Shown here piece after piece: positions 9,730 to 19,210 of a stretch of DNA of 64,000 nucleotides (the stretch's first letter is position 1; each line of letters starts with the position of its first letter). The DNA comes from Zygaena filipendulae (lineage: Eukaryota; Arthropoda; Insecta; Lepidoptera; Zygaenidae). Position numbers and translations under genes: made by a program. Where the stretch lies: contig OU015678.1 of the NCBI GenBank assembly GCA_907165275.2, forward strand, positions 930,001 to 994,000, read 5' to 3'. The notes under the pieces are model-generated. The model made no database searches. It saw only the letters and a list, made by a program, of their open reading frames with translations, and was not told the DNA's origin.

Positions 9730-9813
9730 CATTTATGAGCCATTAAGGCATTGCACTCGCGCATGAGATGGACCATTGTTTCCACCTCTACACTGCACTT
9801 CCTGCAGGATGGG
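9730..9813 (-). pseudogene. LINE ORF2 C-terminal zinc-knuckle remnant
   Basis: On the minus strand the bases from 9813 down encode DPSCRKCSVEVETMVHLMRE, then CNALMAHK and a stop. This is a C-x2-C-x8-H-x4-C knuckle of the type found at the C-terminus of many non-LTR retrotransposon polyproteins. The stop is followed within 10 bases by the (TAGAA)n array, which sits where the LINE 3' tail should be. Further upstream the frame is broken. The clade is uncertain. Confidence 0.6.
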
Positions 9814-9886
9814 TCACTCGCTTGTTACATATTCTTGAGGTGTTCTTTTGTTCCATAATAATATTTTAGGCATATTTTATTATATA

Positions 9887-9965
9887 CTAGCAGTGCCCCG
9901 CGGAAAACCGCATGAGTTTCGGAACTCCCGCAGGATCTCTGATAAAAGTAGCCTAAGTTATAACA
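9887..9965 (-). repeat. Helitron-like element, terminal fragment
   Basis: CTAGCAGTGCCCCGCGG, then GAACTCCCGCAGGATCTCTG and AAAGTAGCCTAAGTTATAAC. The hairpin is degraded on its second half (AAAACCGCATG). Confidence 0.55.
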
Positions 9966-10159
9966 TCAGCTATCTGCTAGTGGAGGTCCCGTCAAAATTT
10001 AACTTCACACCAAAGAAATGTGTCTCCCGCGGAATCAAACCTGTGACCTCGCATTCTCATAATCAGCACTAAGTATAGTAAACGTAGGCGTAATGATTTG
10101 GCGCTTAAAGATTAGTACAGACACCAGAATAGATTAAAGCTATCTTTAATAAACTTTTT

Positions 10160-10610
10160 ATAAAGAATAAATAGTGATTAAGAATTTGGATGAACGCGTG
10201 ACGTCACAATCCGGTGCAGTTGATACGGGGCTTATCCTACTAATTTTATAAACGCGAAAGTTTGTATGTATGTTTGTTGGATGGATGGATGTTTGTTACT
10301 CTTTCACGCAAAAACTACTGAATGGATTTAAATGAAACTTTACAATAATATAGCTTATACATCAGATTAAATCATAGGGTACTTCTTATCCCGGAATTCC
10401 CGCGGGAAATCTGCAATTAACGCGGGTGAAACTGTGGGGCACAACTAGTACTGAATAATGACGTCACGAGTCCCCCACCCTAAAGTTTAATGCGCTTTAT
10501 CTATGTTTATTTTTATTAATTTGAAAAAGCAAAAAATGCATGTCTATTATTTGTTTATTTTCTAACTGACGGACTAATTTACAATTTTCATACCCTGGAA
10601 AATACCCAAT
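10160..10610 (-). mobile_element. TGACGTCA-type MITE split by a Helitron-like copy
   Basis: Left part ends ACGCGTGACGTCACAATCCG...GGGGC; the right part resumes CTGAATAATGACGTCACGAG, CCCACCCTAAAGTTTAATGC and CTAACTGACGGACTAA. The insertion occupies 10235-10448, showing that the MITE is the older of the two. Confidence 0.7.
10235..10448 (+). mobile_element. Helitron-like element (complete, nested)
   Basis: Starts A|TCCTACTAATTTTATAAACG, has ATGGATGGATG and CTTTCACGCAAAAACTACTG, and ends CACAACTAG|T. It is inserted without target duplication inside the MITE that flanks it. Confidence 0.8.
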
Positions 10611-10844
10611 CGAATAATATTTTCTTTCTATTCTGTTGATGGTATCGAGGCTCTTCATGAGCTTACTAATGCATTGAATAATATTATTAACATATAATTT
10701 CAATAAACCTTCGCCTGAATAAGGCTATGGGCTGCAGTTGTTTCTAACCACATCTCGCTAATATTATAATATTGGCTTTCGGATAGTGTCATGATACGTA
10801 GTCTGGCATCGATCCAGGATGAGGTTGGATGGAATATTATCTAC

Positions 10845-11088
10845 AAATGGACATAGATAAGCAATAGTGTGTTAACCCACACTGGAGAAATTTTGAGTAA
10901 ATCGTGTTTTAAAATTATAACGCCATTTTGTGTCAACATTTTTTTATGTTCAATATTTAGTTACATATTTAAACAATATAATAAGGTAAACACATAATTA
11001 AAAAACGTTCTCTAACACTCAATAACTCGTTCTGAATCAATAACTTAATTTTGTGGGTTAACATGTTATTGTTTATCTACGTCCAAAT
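10845..11088. mobile_element. GTTAACCCACA-type MITE (complete)
   Basis: About 244 bp. The left end TGGACATAGATAAGCAATAG...GTGTTAACCCACA is mirrored at the right end by TGTGGGTTAACATGTTATTG then TTATCTACGTCCA. Internal marks are GCCATTTTGTGTCAACATTT and CCTTATT-type AATAAGGTAAACACATAATT. Non-coding. Confidence 0.75.
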
Positions 11089-11300
11089 ATTATAAAGAGG
11101 TAAAGTTTGTGAGGTTGTAGGGGGGGATAAGTGCTGAAATTAATGTATTTTCTTTCTTTTCTTTCTTTCGAAATCTCAGGATCTACTGAATCGGGTTTGA
11201 AGTTTTTTTTCCCAATAGAAAGTCACGTCATTTGTGAGTGTCATAGGCTATTATTGCGTAACCAAACATTCCCGTGGGATCTCTTTATTACCGTAAAGCA
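11087..11300 (+). repeat. Helitron-like element, subfamily B
   Basis: AATATTATAAAGAGGTAAAG start, GGATCTACTGAATCGGG middle and CATTCCCGTGGGATCTC near the end; the hairpin is reduced to TTACCGTAAAGC. It shares its first bases with the MITE end at 11088, so it inserted directly beside it. Confidence 0.55.
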
Positions 11301-11485
11301 AGCTCAGATAGTAATATACATATATACATACAATATATGCATCGTCGGAGTGACTCGGTCATGGCCGCTGCCCACAGCACATCCGCTCTGCTCGCGCGTC
11401 ATCCATAGCAATTACATCTTTCATTGTCTCCTTTAAAAAAGTCCAAGTGTACTTATTATAAATAATTGTTAATATTATACCTAAA

Positions 11486-11690
11486 CTAGCTGTCCCCCGC
11501 GGTTTCGCCCGCGGTAATTCCTCGGGAGTTCCCGCGGGAACTCCAGGATAAACTATACGTACACACCTTCCTAATGAATCACTCTATCTATTGGTGAAAA
11601 CCGTATGACAATCCGTTCAGTAGTTTTGAGTTTATCGCTAAAAGACAGACAGACGCGACAGATTCTTATTATATGTACCTGGTATGTAAG
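11486..11690 (-). repeat. Helitron-like element, subfamily C
   Basis: Perfect hairpin CCGCGGTTTCGCCCGCGG after CTAG. Subfamily C is recognised by CTTCCTAATGAATCACTCTA, TTGGTGAAAACCGTATGAC and TTTATCGC with ACAGACAGAC near the far end. Confidence 0.7.
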
Positions 11691-11965
11691 GATATACGAA
11701 CTCGTTTCTGCCTTTTAGTTTTATTTTTTAAAGATGGAACACGATTACAACAGGCCACGTTAAAAAAAATTTAAATGGAAGCAAAATTGAAAACTTTAAA
11801 TTAATAATCTCTCAATCATAAAGCAGTTTAATTTATGGCTCTAGTCCACTCTGAATTCTAATCCGTCTATGATTGAAGGATCTATAAACAATTTGTTCGG
11901 TGTACTAGCTATTCCTGCGGCTTCACTTGTTGGTTATTTCAGGTACTCTTGCGCCTATAGATGCG

Positions 11966-12451
11966 CTATAGATGGACAATCAACCCGATGGTTGGGATTA
12001 CTCGATAAAAGACCGTGAAAGGCTGGCTTTTATCGGGCTTCAGGAATGTTATGGGACACACATTATTACGAAGAGTTGAAGTTGACAATCGGAGACAAAT
12101 TTGTATAAAGAACAATAACAAAGATGGTTCGAGGTCGCAATCCCGGAAAATAATAGGGGCTTGTTCGGTAAAGTTCGCGACCGAAAAGTTTCCCACCGAA
12201 GATTGGTGAACAGTATTTGGTCGGGCACCACATTTGGTCAGTGAACTCTCCCGTAGTTTGCACATTATTGATACCGCGCGGGGTCGGTCACTGCGCCAGC
12301 TGGTCACTGATATTGTGTCGGCAACATATCCTTCGGGCAACGGAGGGCGATCGAAACCTCCTCGGTCTGATTCATTTCTCTGCGTGATAGAAGACATCTT
12401 GTAAGAACTAACATTTATAACAACCTGTCTTAATTTCCCAGTAGAGATCAT
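11966..12451 (-). other. GC-richer block with a 161-codon open frame
   Basis: Between repeats lies about 450 bp of less AT-rich, apparently single-copy DNA. The minus strand is open for 161 codons and includes MSSITQRNESDRGGFDRPPL with further Ser/Arg-rich sequence, but the C-terminal third (around LLLFFIQICLR) looks random and I recognise no domain. Three shorter frames overlap it. It may be an exon or a decayed transposon piece; I do not call it a gene. Confidence 0.2.
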
Positions 12452-12465
12452 TTTTTTAGGACTAA

Positions 12466-12665
12466 CTAGCTGTCCCCTGCGGTTTCACCCGCGATAATTT
12501 TGGAGTTCCCTCGGGAATTACAGGATAAAATATAGATATAAACCTTCCTCATGAATCACTCTATCTAATGGTTAAAACCGCATTAAAATCCATTGCGTAG
12601 TTTTAAAGATCTAAGCATACATAGGGACAGACGGAGAGTGGGAAGCTTCTCTTATATGAATCTTG
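12466..12665 (-). repeat. Helitron-like element, subfamily C
   Basis: CTAGCTGTCCCCTGCGG hairpin end, AACCTTCCTCATGAATCAC, AAAATCCATTGCGTAGTTTT and GACAGACGGAGAG. The distal terminus is blurred at CTTATATGAAT. Confidence 0.6.
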
Positions 12666-13720
12666 TTTTATACTATGTATATTGTAGTGATATTAACAAC
12701 TGAGGGGCTGTTATGTAACCTTTGTTACTTTAATTTTTCGGTTGCAATCAAAAACATGGCGGTTTTGCGATTATTGTAATCACAATGTGCACGTTTTGAC
12801 ACCTACAATATCTAGCAATCAACCCAAAATAAAAATTCTTCAAAAGTTGTAACTGTCTAAACCTGATAAATTTATCAAAAAATCGCTATTTTTCTGATTG
12901 AAACAGAAATATGATAGCAACAAAAGTTAACGGTTGAAAACCAGCTGAAAACCAGCGCTGCCTCACACTGTTAAGTGTGTGAGATAGTATTATGCTGAGC
13001 CGGGACCATTTTGTCAAAAAAAAAGAAAACAAAAATACATGCGAATCAAAGCCGCGGAGAAGCAGCTAGTATGTGATAAATGGAGATCGATTGTTATCGA
13101 CATTTTTATAACGTCAGAAATTATGTTTTGTTAAAAACGGATAGTTACTTTAAACTGCGCATATTTGAAGTGGGCTATAGGAAAAATACAGGCAGATACC
13201 ATAAGTATAAGTTAAATACCAAGCAGGTTCAAAGTTCAAACAGAAAAAAAATTGTAGGACTAACATTAACAACTTGTCCAAAATCTATAGTACCTAGATG
13301 ACAAAATTGAACTAACTTTAACAAGCGGCGCACTAAGTAAGGACACGTCGTGATAACACCCTAAAGCTATACCAATAAATATTATAAAGTTATCTAAAAA
13401 AAAAAAACATATAACTTTAATTAGATCTACATTCAATTTAAAATCCAATTAGTGCATTTTTATTGCTATTTTTATCTCTCTTTTTCTATAGAGCTTTCAA
13501 TAAAATACGATATTTATGTGTTGTTGTGTAGCAAATTGTAGGTATTACCTAGCCAATAAATAAACAGTGATCTTTTTATTAATTTTTATTTATAAACTAT
13601 GTATTGATACATTTAAATTTAAACTGGTATAGATATTTTGATATCTTAATTGGTACACCTGGCTGTCACTAGCCACCATTCAAATACACCATCAGGGCTG
13701 GTGGAAAATTTAAATAATAA
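12666..13720. other. AT-rich DNA without recognisable gene
   Basis: A short Helitron-like terminus (AAAGCCGCGGAGAAGCAGCTAG, about 13048-13070) is the only repeat piece recognised. Open frames of 60-73 codons are AT-rich with no motif. Confidence 0.3.
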
Positions 13721-13943
13721 CTAGCTGTCCCCCGCGATTTCATCCGCGGTAATGAAAAAGTACTCTACGTCCTTCTTTGTACCCCTGAGTTCTGGAGTTC
13801 CCGCGGGAATTCCGGGATAAAAACTATCCTATCTTTTAAGTTGGACCATATCATAAACGGTTACAAAATTTTATCAAAATCCGTTCAGTAGTTTCGGAGT
13901 CCATCGCGGACAAACAACGTGACACGTGATTTATATATATTAG
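13721..13943 (-). repeat. Helitron-like element, tandem copy 1
   Basis: Starts CTAGCTGTCCCCCGCGATTT and ends GACACGTGATTTATATATAT. It shares ACTATCCTATCTTTTAAGTT, GGACCATAT and TTTCGGAGTCCATCGCGGAC with the next copy. A shuffled AAAGTACTCTACGTCCTTC block sits early in the copy. Confidence 0.75.
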
Positions 13944-13944
13944 A

Positions 13945-14171
13945 CTAGCTGTCCCCCGCGATTTCATCCGCGGTAATTTCGGAGTTCCCGCGGAGGTGCG
14001 GGAAAAAAGTACTCTATGTCCTTCAGTTCCCGCGGGAATTCCGGGATAAAAACTATCCTATCTTTTAAGTTGGACCATTTTATGAATGGTTGCAAAATTT
14101 GATCAAAATCCGTTCAGTAGTTTCGGAGTCCATCGCGGACAAACAACGTGACACGTGATTTATATATATTA
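13945..14171 (-). repeat. Helitron-like element, tandem copy 2
   Basis: Almost the same as 13721-13943 and in direct orientation, separated by only a few bases (TAGA). The two differ mainly by a GGAGTTCCCGCGGAGGTGCG segment near the start. This head-to-tail pair looks like a tandem duplication or rolling-circle concatemer. Confidence 0.75.
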
Positions 14172-14221
14172 AGATAAGATAATCACAAATTAACAGTTTG
14201 TACGGGAGTGTGATGATTTTT

Positions 14222-15737
14222 ACAGTTATAAATGGACGCCGATAAGCAATAACATGTTAACCCACAAAACGAAGTTATTGATTCAGAACGATTTATTGAG
14301 AGTTAGGGAACGTTTTTTAATTGTGTGTTTACCTTATTGCATTGCTTAAATATGTGACTAAATATTGAACATAAAAAATATTGACACATTAACAAAAAAA
14401 TTAAAACCGACTTCCAAAAACACAAAACTGAAAAGCTAAAAATAAAAAGCTAATAACAAAATACCGATTTATTCCAAAAGACAAAAACACACGTAATATT
14501 ATTATTGGTATGTGCTACCTCTGATCGGTTTGAATTCGGTGACAAGTCCGCTGGTGTCTGCCCACTTGGGTTGTTCTGCTCACGAAGAGCTGGTGGCGGG
14601 AGTCGACTTAGCCCATCTTCCCCCTCCATATTTGGCTTGTCACCGACTTCATACCGATCAGAGGTAGCACATACCAATAATAATATTACGTGTGTTTTTG
14701 TCTTTTGGAATAAATCGGTATTTTGTTATTAGCTTTTTATTTTTAGCTTTTCAGTTTTGTGTTTTTGGAAGTCGGTTTTAATTTTTTTGTTAAAATTTTG
14801 TTTATTTCTCGCTTTTAAGTGACTTAGTTTGTAATTTCTCTAATTTACAATAGCCTAATGTCAACTGCTCATCACCTTTTACAAAATATTGCTTTTCCCG
14901 ACGCAGGGACGTTAATTGTTGAGGAGTTCTCCTAGTACATCACCATCAGTTCCACTTCACCATATACATTGTGACGGGCATAAATTGTATAGAAACCATA
15001 TTAAAGTTAACGATTCGGAACCCGTGAAATACCCATTATTGAGTAGTTCCGATGACCATCTGTGCTCTTCATCATCAGTTCCATTTCTTCAAATTTTGCT
15101 TTCCGAAAGCAAAGAAACGATTTACTATAAAAAATACAAAAATCGCTATAGGTGTACCCTTAATTTTTGAAGAGTTCCCTCGATTACTCCAGGATCACAT
15201 CATCAGATCTCGATTTGGTGACAATGAAATCAATTTGGGAGTATCCCCTTTCAAACAAAAAATCCATTTTTGAAATCGCTTCAATCGGAACCCATGAAAT
15301 ACGTAATATTGTTGAGTAGTTCCGATGACCATCTGTGGTCTTCATCATCAGTTCCACTTCTTCAAATTTTGCTTTCCGAAAGCAAATGAACGATTTACTA
15401 TAAAAAATACCCAAATCGCTATAGGTGTGCCTATAATTTTTGAAGAGTTCCCTCGATTTCTCCAAGATTCCATCATCAGATCCCAACTTGGTGGCAATGG
15501 GACCTAATTGGGAGTAAACCCTTTCAAACAAAAAAAGAATTTTCCAAATCCGTCCAACCGTCTTCGAGTAATCGGTGAACATACATAAAAAAAAAAAAAA
15601 AAAAAAAACATACATACAATCGAACATAGAACCTCCTCCTTTTTGGAAGTCGGTTAAAAATGGCGCTCCTACTTTTAAAACACGATTTACTCAAAATTTC
15701 TCGAGTGTGGGTTAACATACTATTGCTTATTTATCTC
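14222..15737. mobile_element. GTTAACCCACA-type MITE split by a composite element
   Basis: Left half 14222-14392 (GGACGCCGATAAGCAATAAC to ATATTGACAC) and right half 15658-15737 (AAATGGCGCTCC to GTGTGGGTTAACATACTATT and TTATTTATCTCC) together make one MITE like 10845-11088. The 1.26-kb composite element occupies its middle. Confidence 0.7.
14393..15657 (+). mobile_element. palindromic composite element, copy 1
   Basis: Bounded by AAAACCGACTTCC on the left and GGAAGTCGGTT on the right. Arms 14400-14547 and 14636-14783 are reverse complements around a loop of about 88 bp. Then follow two direct repeats of about 270 bp (about 15043-15315 and 15316-15560; ATGACCATCTGTG...CTTTCCGAAAGCAAA) and a poly(A)-like tract at 15589-15608 with a GAACCTCCTCC end. 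Paired open frames of 75 codons on both strands simply mirror the palindrome. A second copy lies inverted at 57698-58990. Confidence 0.7.
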
Positions 15738-15915
15738 CAAATCTTCGTTTACAAGAAATGGGAGTATTTCATATTAGGGTACTATTCCATAAATGTAATA
15801 CAACTTTATACACACATACATAAATCGTGGAAATGTAAATACTTGAAATACTTCAAAAGTTTCAGTGCGATCGGTGAACATACAAACAAACATTTACCAG
15901 CATTGCATTTACCAG
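15738..15915. other. AT-rich spacer
   Basis: No gene or repeat recognised apart from short AT-rich words; it leads into the SINE at 15916. Confidence 0.3.
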
Positions 15916-16270
15916 CGATGATAGCTCAGTGGTTGGTGGGTTCGGATCAAACGTCGCAAGGCGTAGGTTCAAACCCTAACAATGAGCTTGAGCTGTCGGT
16001 GAAGGAAAACATCGTGAGGAAACCATATCATGGTGGTAGGGCGCTCTCTAGTGCCCGGCTGGCTAGCTACCACCTTCGAGTTGCAAATCTGTCGCCGAGC
16101 ACCTAACGGTGTGTTCCGGCACCCCCACTTTAAGCCAGTTCCCATCCCCATTCCAGGTCGGCAACGCACCTGCATGCCTCTTGGTGTTGCAGATGTCTAT
16201 GGGCGGCGGTAATCACTTACCATCAGGTGTACCACTTGCCCGTTTGCCCCCTATGACATAAAAAAAAACA
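15916..16270 (+). mobile_element. SINE-1, tRNA-derived (full length)
   Basis: The head has RNA polymerase III promoter boxes: box A TAGCTCAGTGGTTGG at 15922 and box B GGTTCAAACC at 15966-15975. The body runs through GTGAGGAAACC, CACCTAACGGTGTG, CCCATCCCCATTCCAGGTCG and GGGCGGCGGTAATCACTTAC to an A-rich tail at 16259-16269. Pol III-transcribed, mobilised by a LINE in trans; non-coding. Open frames over it are incidental. Partial copies lie at 3925, 40795 and 56465. Confidence 0.8.
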
Positions 16271-16636
16271 GAGAGTTGACACGCCCCCGCTACCTCCTCT
16301 AATTGTAAACAACAAAGGTGTGTCTGTAGTGTTACTCAGATATAAAAGTAACAGAGTTATGCGGAAGACAGACGACCAGTCATGACGAGACAAACCGAGA
16401 CGAATGTGTCTTCACAAAAACCCTGACACGGTATTTAAAGGGCTACTCGGGAAGGGGTATCTAGCCAAAACACCTAGTTATGATGTATAGAAAATATCGA
16501 ATAATTTTATCCACTCATTTTGTGTGGGTCCAGAGTTTGATAGTCTGACCTCAAAGTAGTTCGTCCATTGCACTTTGTAGAAAGTTTAAAAAAAAAGAAG
16601 TAATTTTTTCAACGCCACCAAATCCTTAATTACTAC
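16271..16636. other. intergenic DNA without recognisable feature
   Basis: Contains moderately GC-rich single-copy-looking sequence and a GACCAGTCATGACGAGAC stretch; no motif or splice context seen. Confidence 0.3.
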
Positions 16637-16878
16637 AATCAACCGATCATCATGAAATTTTGCATACACGTTGTCAGTGGTACAGAGAAGGATATTTTGA
16701 CACAAGGCTACTTTTTATCCCGGAATTCCCACGGGAATTTCAAAATTAACGCGGAAGAAACTACATAAAATTTTGCATACTACCTACACAGAAAAAATAT
16801 AGGGTAGTAAGTACTTTTATCTCGGAAAATCCACAGGATCTCCGAAACCAACGCAGGTAAAACCGCGGGAGCAGCTAG
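16637..16878 (+). repeat. Helitron-like element with internal duplication
   Basis: AACCGATCATCATGAAATTT, CATACACGTTGTCAGTGG, then the CCCGGAATTCCCACGGG block appears once and a second version (CTCGGAAAATCCACAGGATC) follows before AACCGCGGGAGCAGCTAG|T. The internal TTTTGCATACTACCTACA insert recurs in the copy at 39932. Confidence 0.6.
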
Positions 16879-17314
16879 TAATAGATAGGATAAAACCAAT
16901 AAAACATTAAGTCGGTTAATCAGTAATTCTGAAAAATATACTGTACCGATTCATGAAAATTTTATACAAAAACCTACTCCAGAATGCAACAAATACTTAT
17001 CTGAAAACCGCATCAAAATCGGTTCAACCAAACGCGAGATAATCGTGCATAAACATACATACAAGTCAAACTGAGAACCTTCTTTGAATTCGGTAAAAAA
17101 AAATTTGGAAAATTATTATACTTGTGTATCCTCCTGAGACCCAGAGTACCAAAATTTGTTGGATCTGAGTAATTTTTTGTTAGGGTGTTATTTGAAGCAT
17201 CAAAATTAAGAAAATATTAAAAAAAAAAATCCTACCCCCACCACAACCCCAAAATAGGGATTATCACAGGTGATACTATGGGTCCGAATGAAATTGAATT
17301 CTTATATGTATCAT

Positions 17315-17644
17315 TTATTCATAATCATTATTTTTTGTTTGTAAATCATTAAAACAGTTTTTATTAATATTAAAACATAGAAAAATGTTACATTTGGAAC
17401 ATTTTACACAAGTGAGATGGTCAAAACCCTTTATCCGACAGTTAGACCAATTGCTTTGGTTTCCTTTGACACAAACAAGTAAGTGCTGTGCCTTCTTCAG
17501 CCTCATCGAAATGTGAGGAACAGGTTCCACAAGTCTGCACTTCTTAGAAGACGTGGGGACATTTTTTACTTGTTCTGCTAGCCTCAGAGGTAGCGGAATA
17601 TCACGTGAACTGCTGCGCGTAGTATACCTTCCAGACTGGAGCAC
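17315..17644 (-). pseudogene. piggyBac-like transposase, C-terminal Cys-rich end
   Basis: About 109 codons in one frame. The C-terminal 60 residues have cysteines spaced as CVKGNQSNW...C...CVKCSKCNIFLC...CF, matching the zinc-binding Cys-rich tail of piggyBac/PGBD transposases. There the family normally has several hundred upstream residues with three catalytic aspartates; here the upstream frame is a different, short one. A remnant, not a functional gene. Confidence 0.55.
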
Positions 17645-17668
17645 AGTACCAAGGGTGGTTTAGGTGGT

Positions 17669-18085
17669 TTAGCCAAATCCATTTTGAAGTCCAGGTATTG
17701 CATGATTAGCTATGGGGGTTGTCCAAGTTTCATGGCATCGTAACGGTACGCTATCCATGCTGAAGCAGCAACAGCAGCTGGAGAAGTACCTATTGATGAG
17801 AAGTTTGAACGAAGGTAGTTCTTCTGGTGATGGATCAGTTTGCAGGGTATTATCGAAGTTATCCAAGCTCATCCATGTCAAAGGCTGATTAATAGCTCAC
17901 CGAGAAGCAGAAGTACGAGATGAATGGGCAACATTGGAAAGGGACTCTTCATCAGACTCTGCCCAGTCGCTTTCAGATTCTCGGAGTGCCACGTCTTCGT
18001 TGACATCTTCCATATTCACATGCAGGTCTTCATCCTCCTCTTCCTCGTCAATGTCTGTCACGATCTGACACATCAAGATTCAATA
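17669..18085 (-). pseudogene. piggyBac-like transposase, N-terminal remnant
   Basis: Reading the minus strand from about 18085, an acidic run (DIDEEEEDEDLHVNMEDVNE, then ESESDWAESDEESLSN) precedes a broken frame and then MTWMSLDNFDNTLQTDPSPE and FKLLINRYFS. Acidic N-termini followed by a short hydrophobic start of the DNA-binding core are usual for piggyBac transposases. A stop separates the two parts and the core is deleted. Confidence 0.5.
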
Positions 18086-18530
18086 GTCAGTCCAAAATGA
18101 GATGATCCCTCAAACCTAAAAAAGCATATTTTTTAGTGTCGAGTGCCCAAAGTATCATCTATGATATAAAGAAATATCCGTTGAACAAACTATCTAAAGA
18201 GGAAAACTATTACAACTTTTTTTCTAAACACACTTCGTCGATACCTGTACTATTGCAAACAATCAAAAAAACACCATAAACTTAGTAAAAAAAAAATATT
18301 TACCTCATTGATTTGCCGACAGGTCAGTGCACGCAAAACTAATTACATTGGAATGAATGTAAACAGTAGTGAAAAACTATTTAATCAGCCGTAGACACCT
18401 GTGATCAACAGGCCGTATTATCTAGTTTATCAATCAGTAGGCAATTTTTTAATAAAACGCTAGATCGTACTCAAATAAATTATTTTAGCCAAGTATCATA
18501 GGTGATACCGGGGGTCTCAGGAGGGTATCT

Positions 18531-18904
18531 AGTGTACTCGTTTACATAAATACTTAGTATAGTTGTCAGTTATACTTTCTAAAGCTTACGGATTCGTGCC
18601 CCCTTTCCGTCTAAACCCGTGAACGAAAACATTGAAATATTTTCAATCAGAGATGAGTTCGCCCAATTATTTCCAAATTGCGCTGCAACTTGTCTAACAG
18701 GACATCATGTAAAAAAAAACCTTTATAAATTGATAAAAGGACTGAAAGGTCATATAGTTGGACCGATTAACATTCTTTTAACACACAGCTAGGCTTTGGC
18801 GATGACTTTGTCCCCTTGGAATTTGGTTTCTCCGCACAAACCTTGGACTGTCCAAACAGACTGATTCACAAAGCACTTCATAATCATCGGTGCCACTGCA
18901 AAAA
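18531..18904. other. AT-rich DNA without recognisable gene
   Basis: No feature recognised. Confidence 0.3.
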
Positions 18905-19138
18905 GGTTAAACGGGCATAGATAAGCAATAATGTGTTTACCAACACTGGAGAAACTAAGTGAATCGTGTTTTAAAAGCAATAGTGCCATTTTGTGTCAAC
19001 ATTTTTTATGTTTAACAATTTGGTAGTATTTAAAAAATTTAATAAGGTAAAAACATAATTAAAAAAACGTTCTATAACTCTCAATAAAGCGTTCTGTATC
19101 ATGTTGTGGGTTAACGTGTTACTGCTTATCCAAACATC
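18905..19138. mobile_element. GTTAACCCACA-type MITE
   Basis: GGGCATAGATAAGCAATAAT left end, CCATTTTGTGTCAACATTTT middle and TTGTGGGTTAACGTGTTACT right end. The left GTTAACCCACA has changed to GTTTACCAACA, so this copy is older or more diverged than 10845. Confidence 0.65.
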
Positions 19139-19140
19139 GT

Positions 19141-19208
19141 GATCGGTTCAGCCGTTTAGGCGTGAAAGCGTAACAAACAAACAAACTCACTTTCACATGT
19201 AAAATATT
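19141..19208 (-). repeat. Helitron-like element, distal fragment
   Basis: GATCGGTTCAGCCGTTTAGG, CGTGAAAGCGTAACAAAC and a degenerate ATGTAAAATATTA end; it sits between the MITE and the next Helitron-like copy. Confidence 0.5.
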
Positions 19209-19210
19209 AA

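Larger units (their letters stand above)
17125..18530 (-). mobile_element. piggyBac-like element, internally deleted
   Basis: Ends carry CCTCCTGAGACCC (17130-17142) and its reverse complement GGGTCTCAGGAGG (18512-18524), with a second inner pair TATCACAGGTGATACT and AAGTATCATAGGTGATACC. Inside, on the minus strand, are fragments of a transposase N-terminus and its Cys-rich C-terminus. The catalytic middle is missing, so the element cannot move on its own. A TTAA target site is not visible at the ends. Confidence 0.65.

Noticed and set aside
6638..9766. Four very long open frames (329 to 665 codons) of Phe-Tyr-Ser-Ile-Leu and Phe-Cys-Ser-Val-Leu repeats
   Set aside because: They follow directly from a stop-free pentanucleotide repeat read in three frames; there is no unique coding sequence, and the non-repeat part at 8416-8655 has no coding signature.
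14450..14732. Two 75-codon frames on opposite strands that begin with the same residues (MVCATSDR)
   Set aside because: They are mirror images created by the palindrome of the composite element, and the pair at 58654-58900 is the same effect in the second copy.
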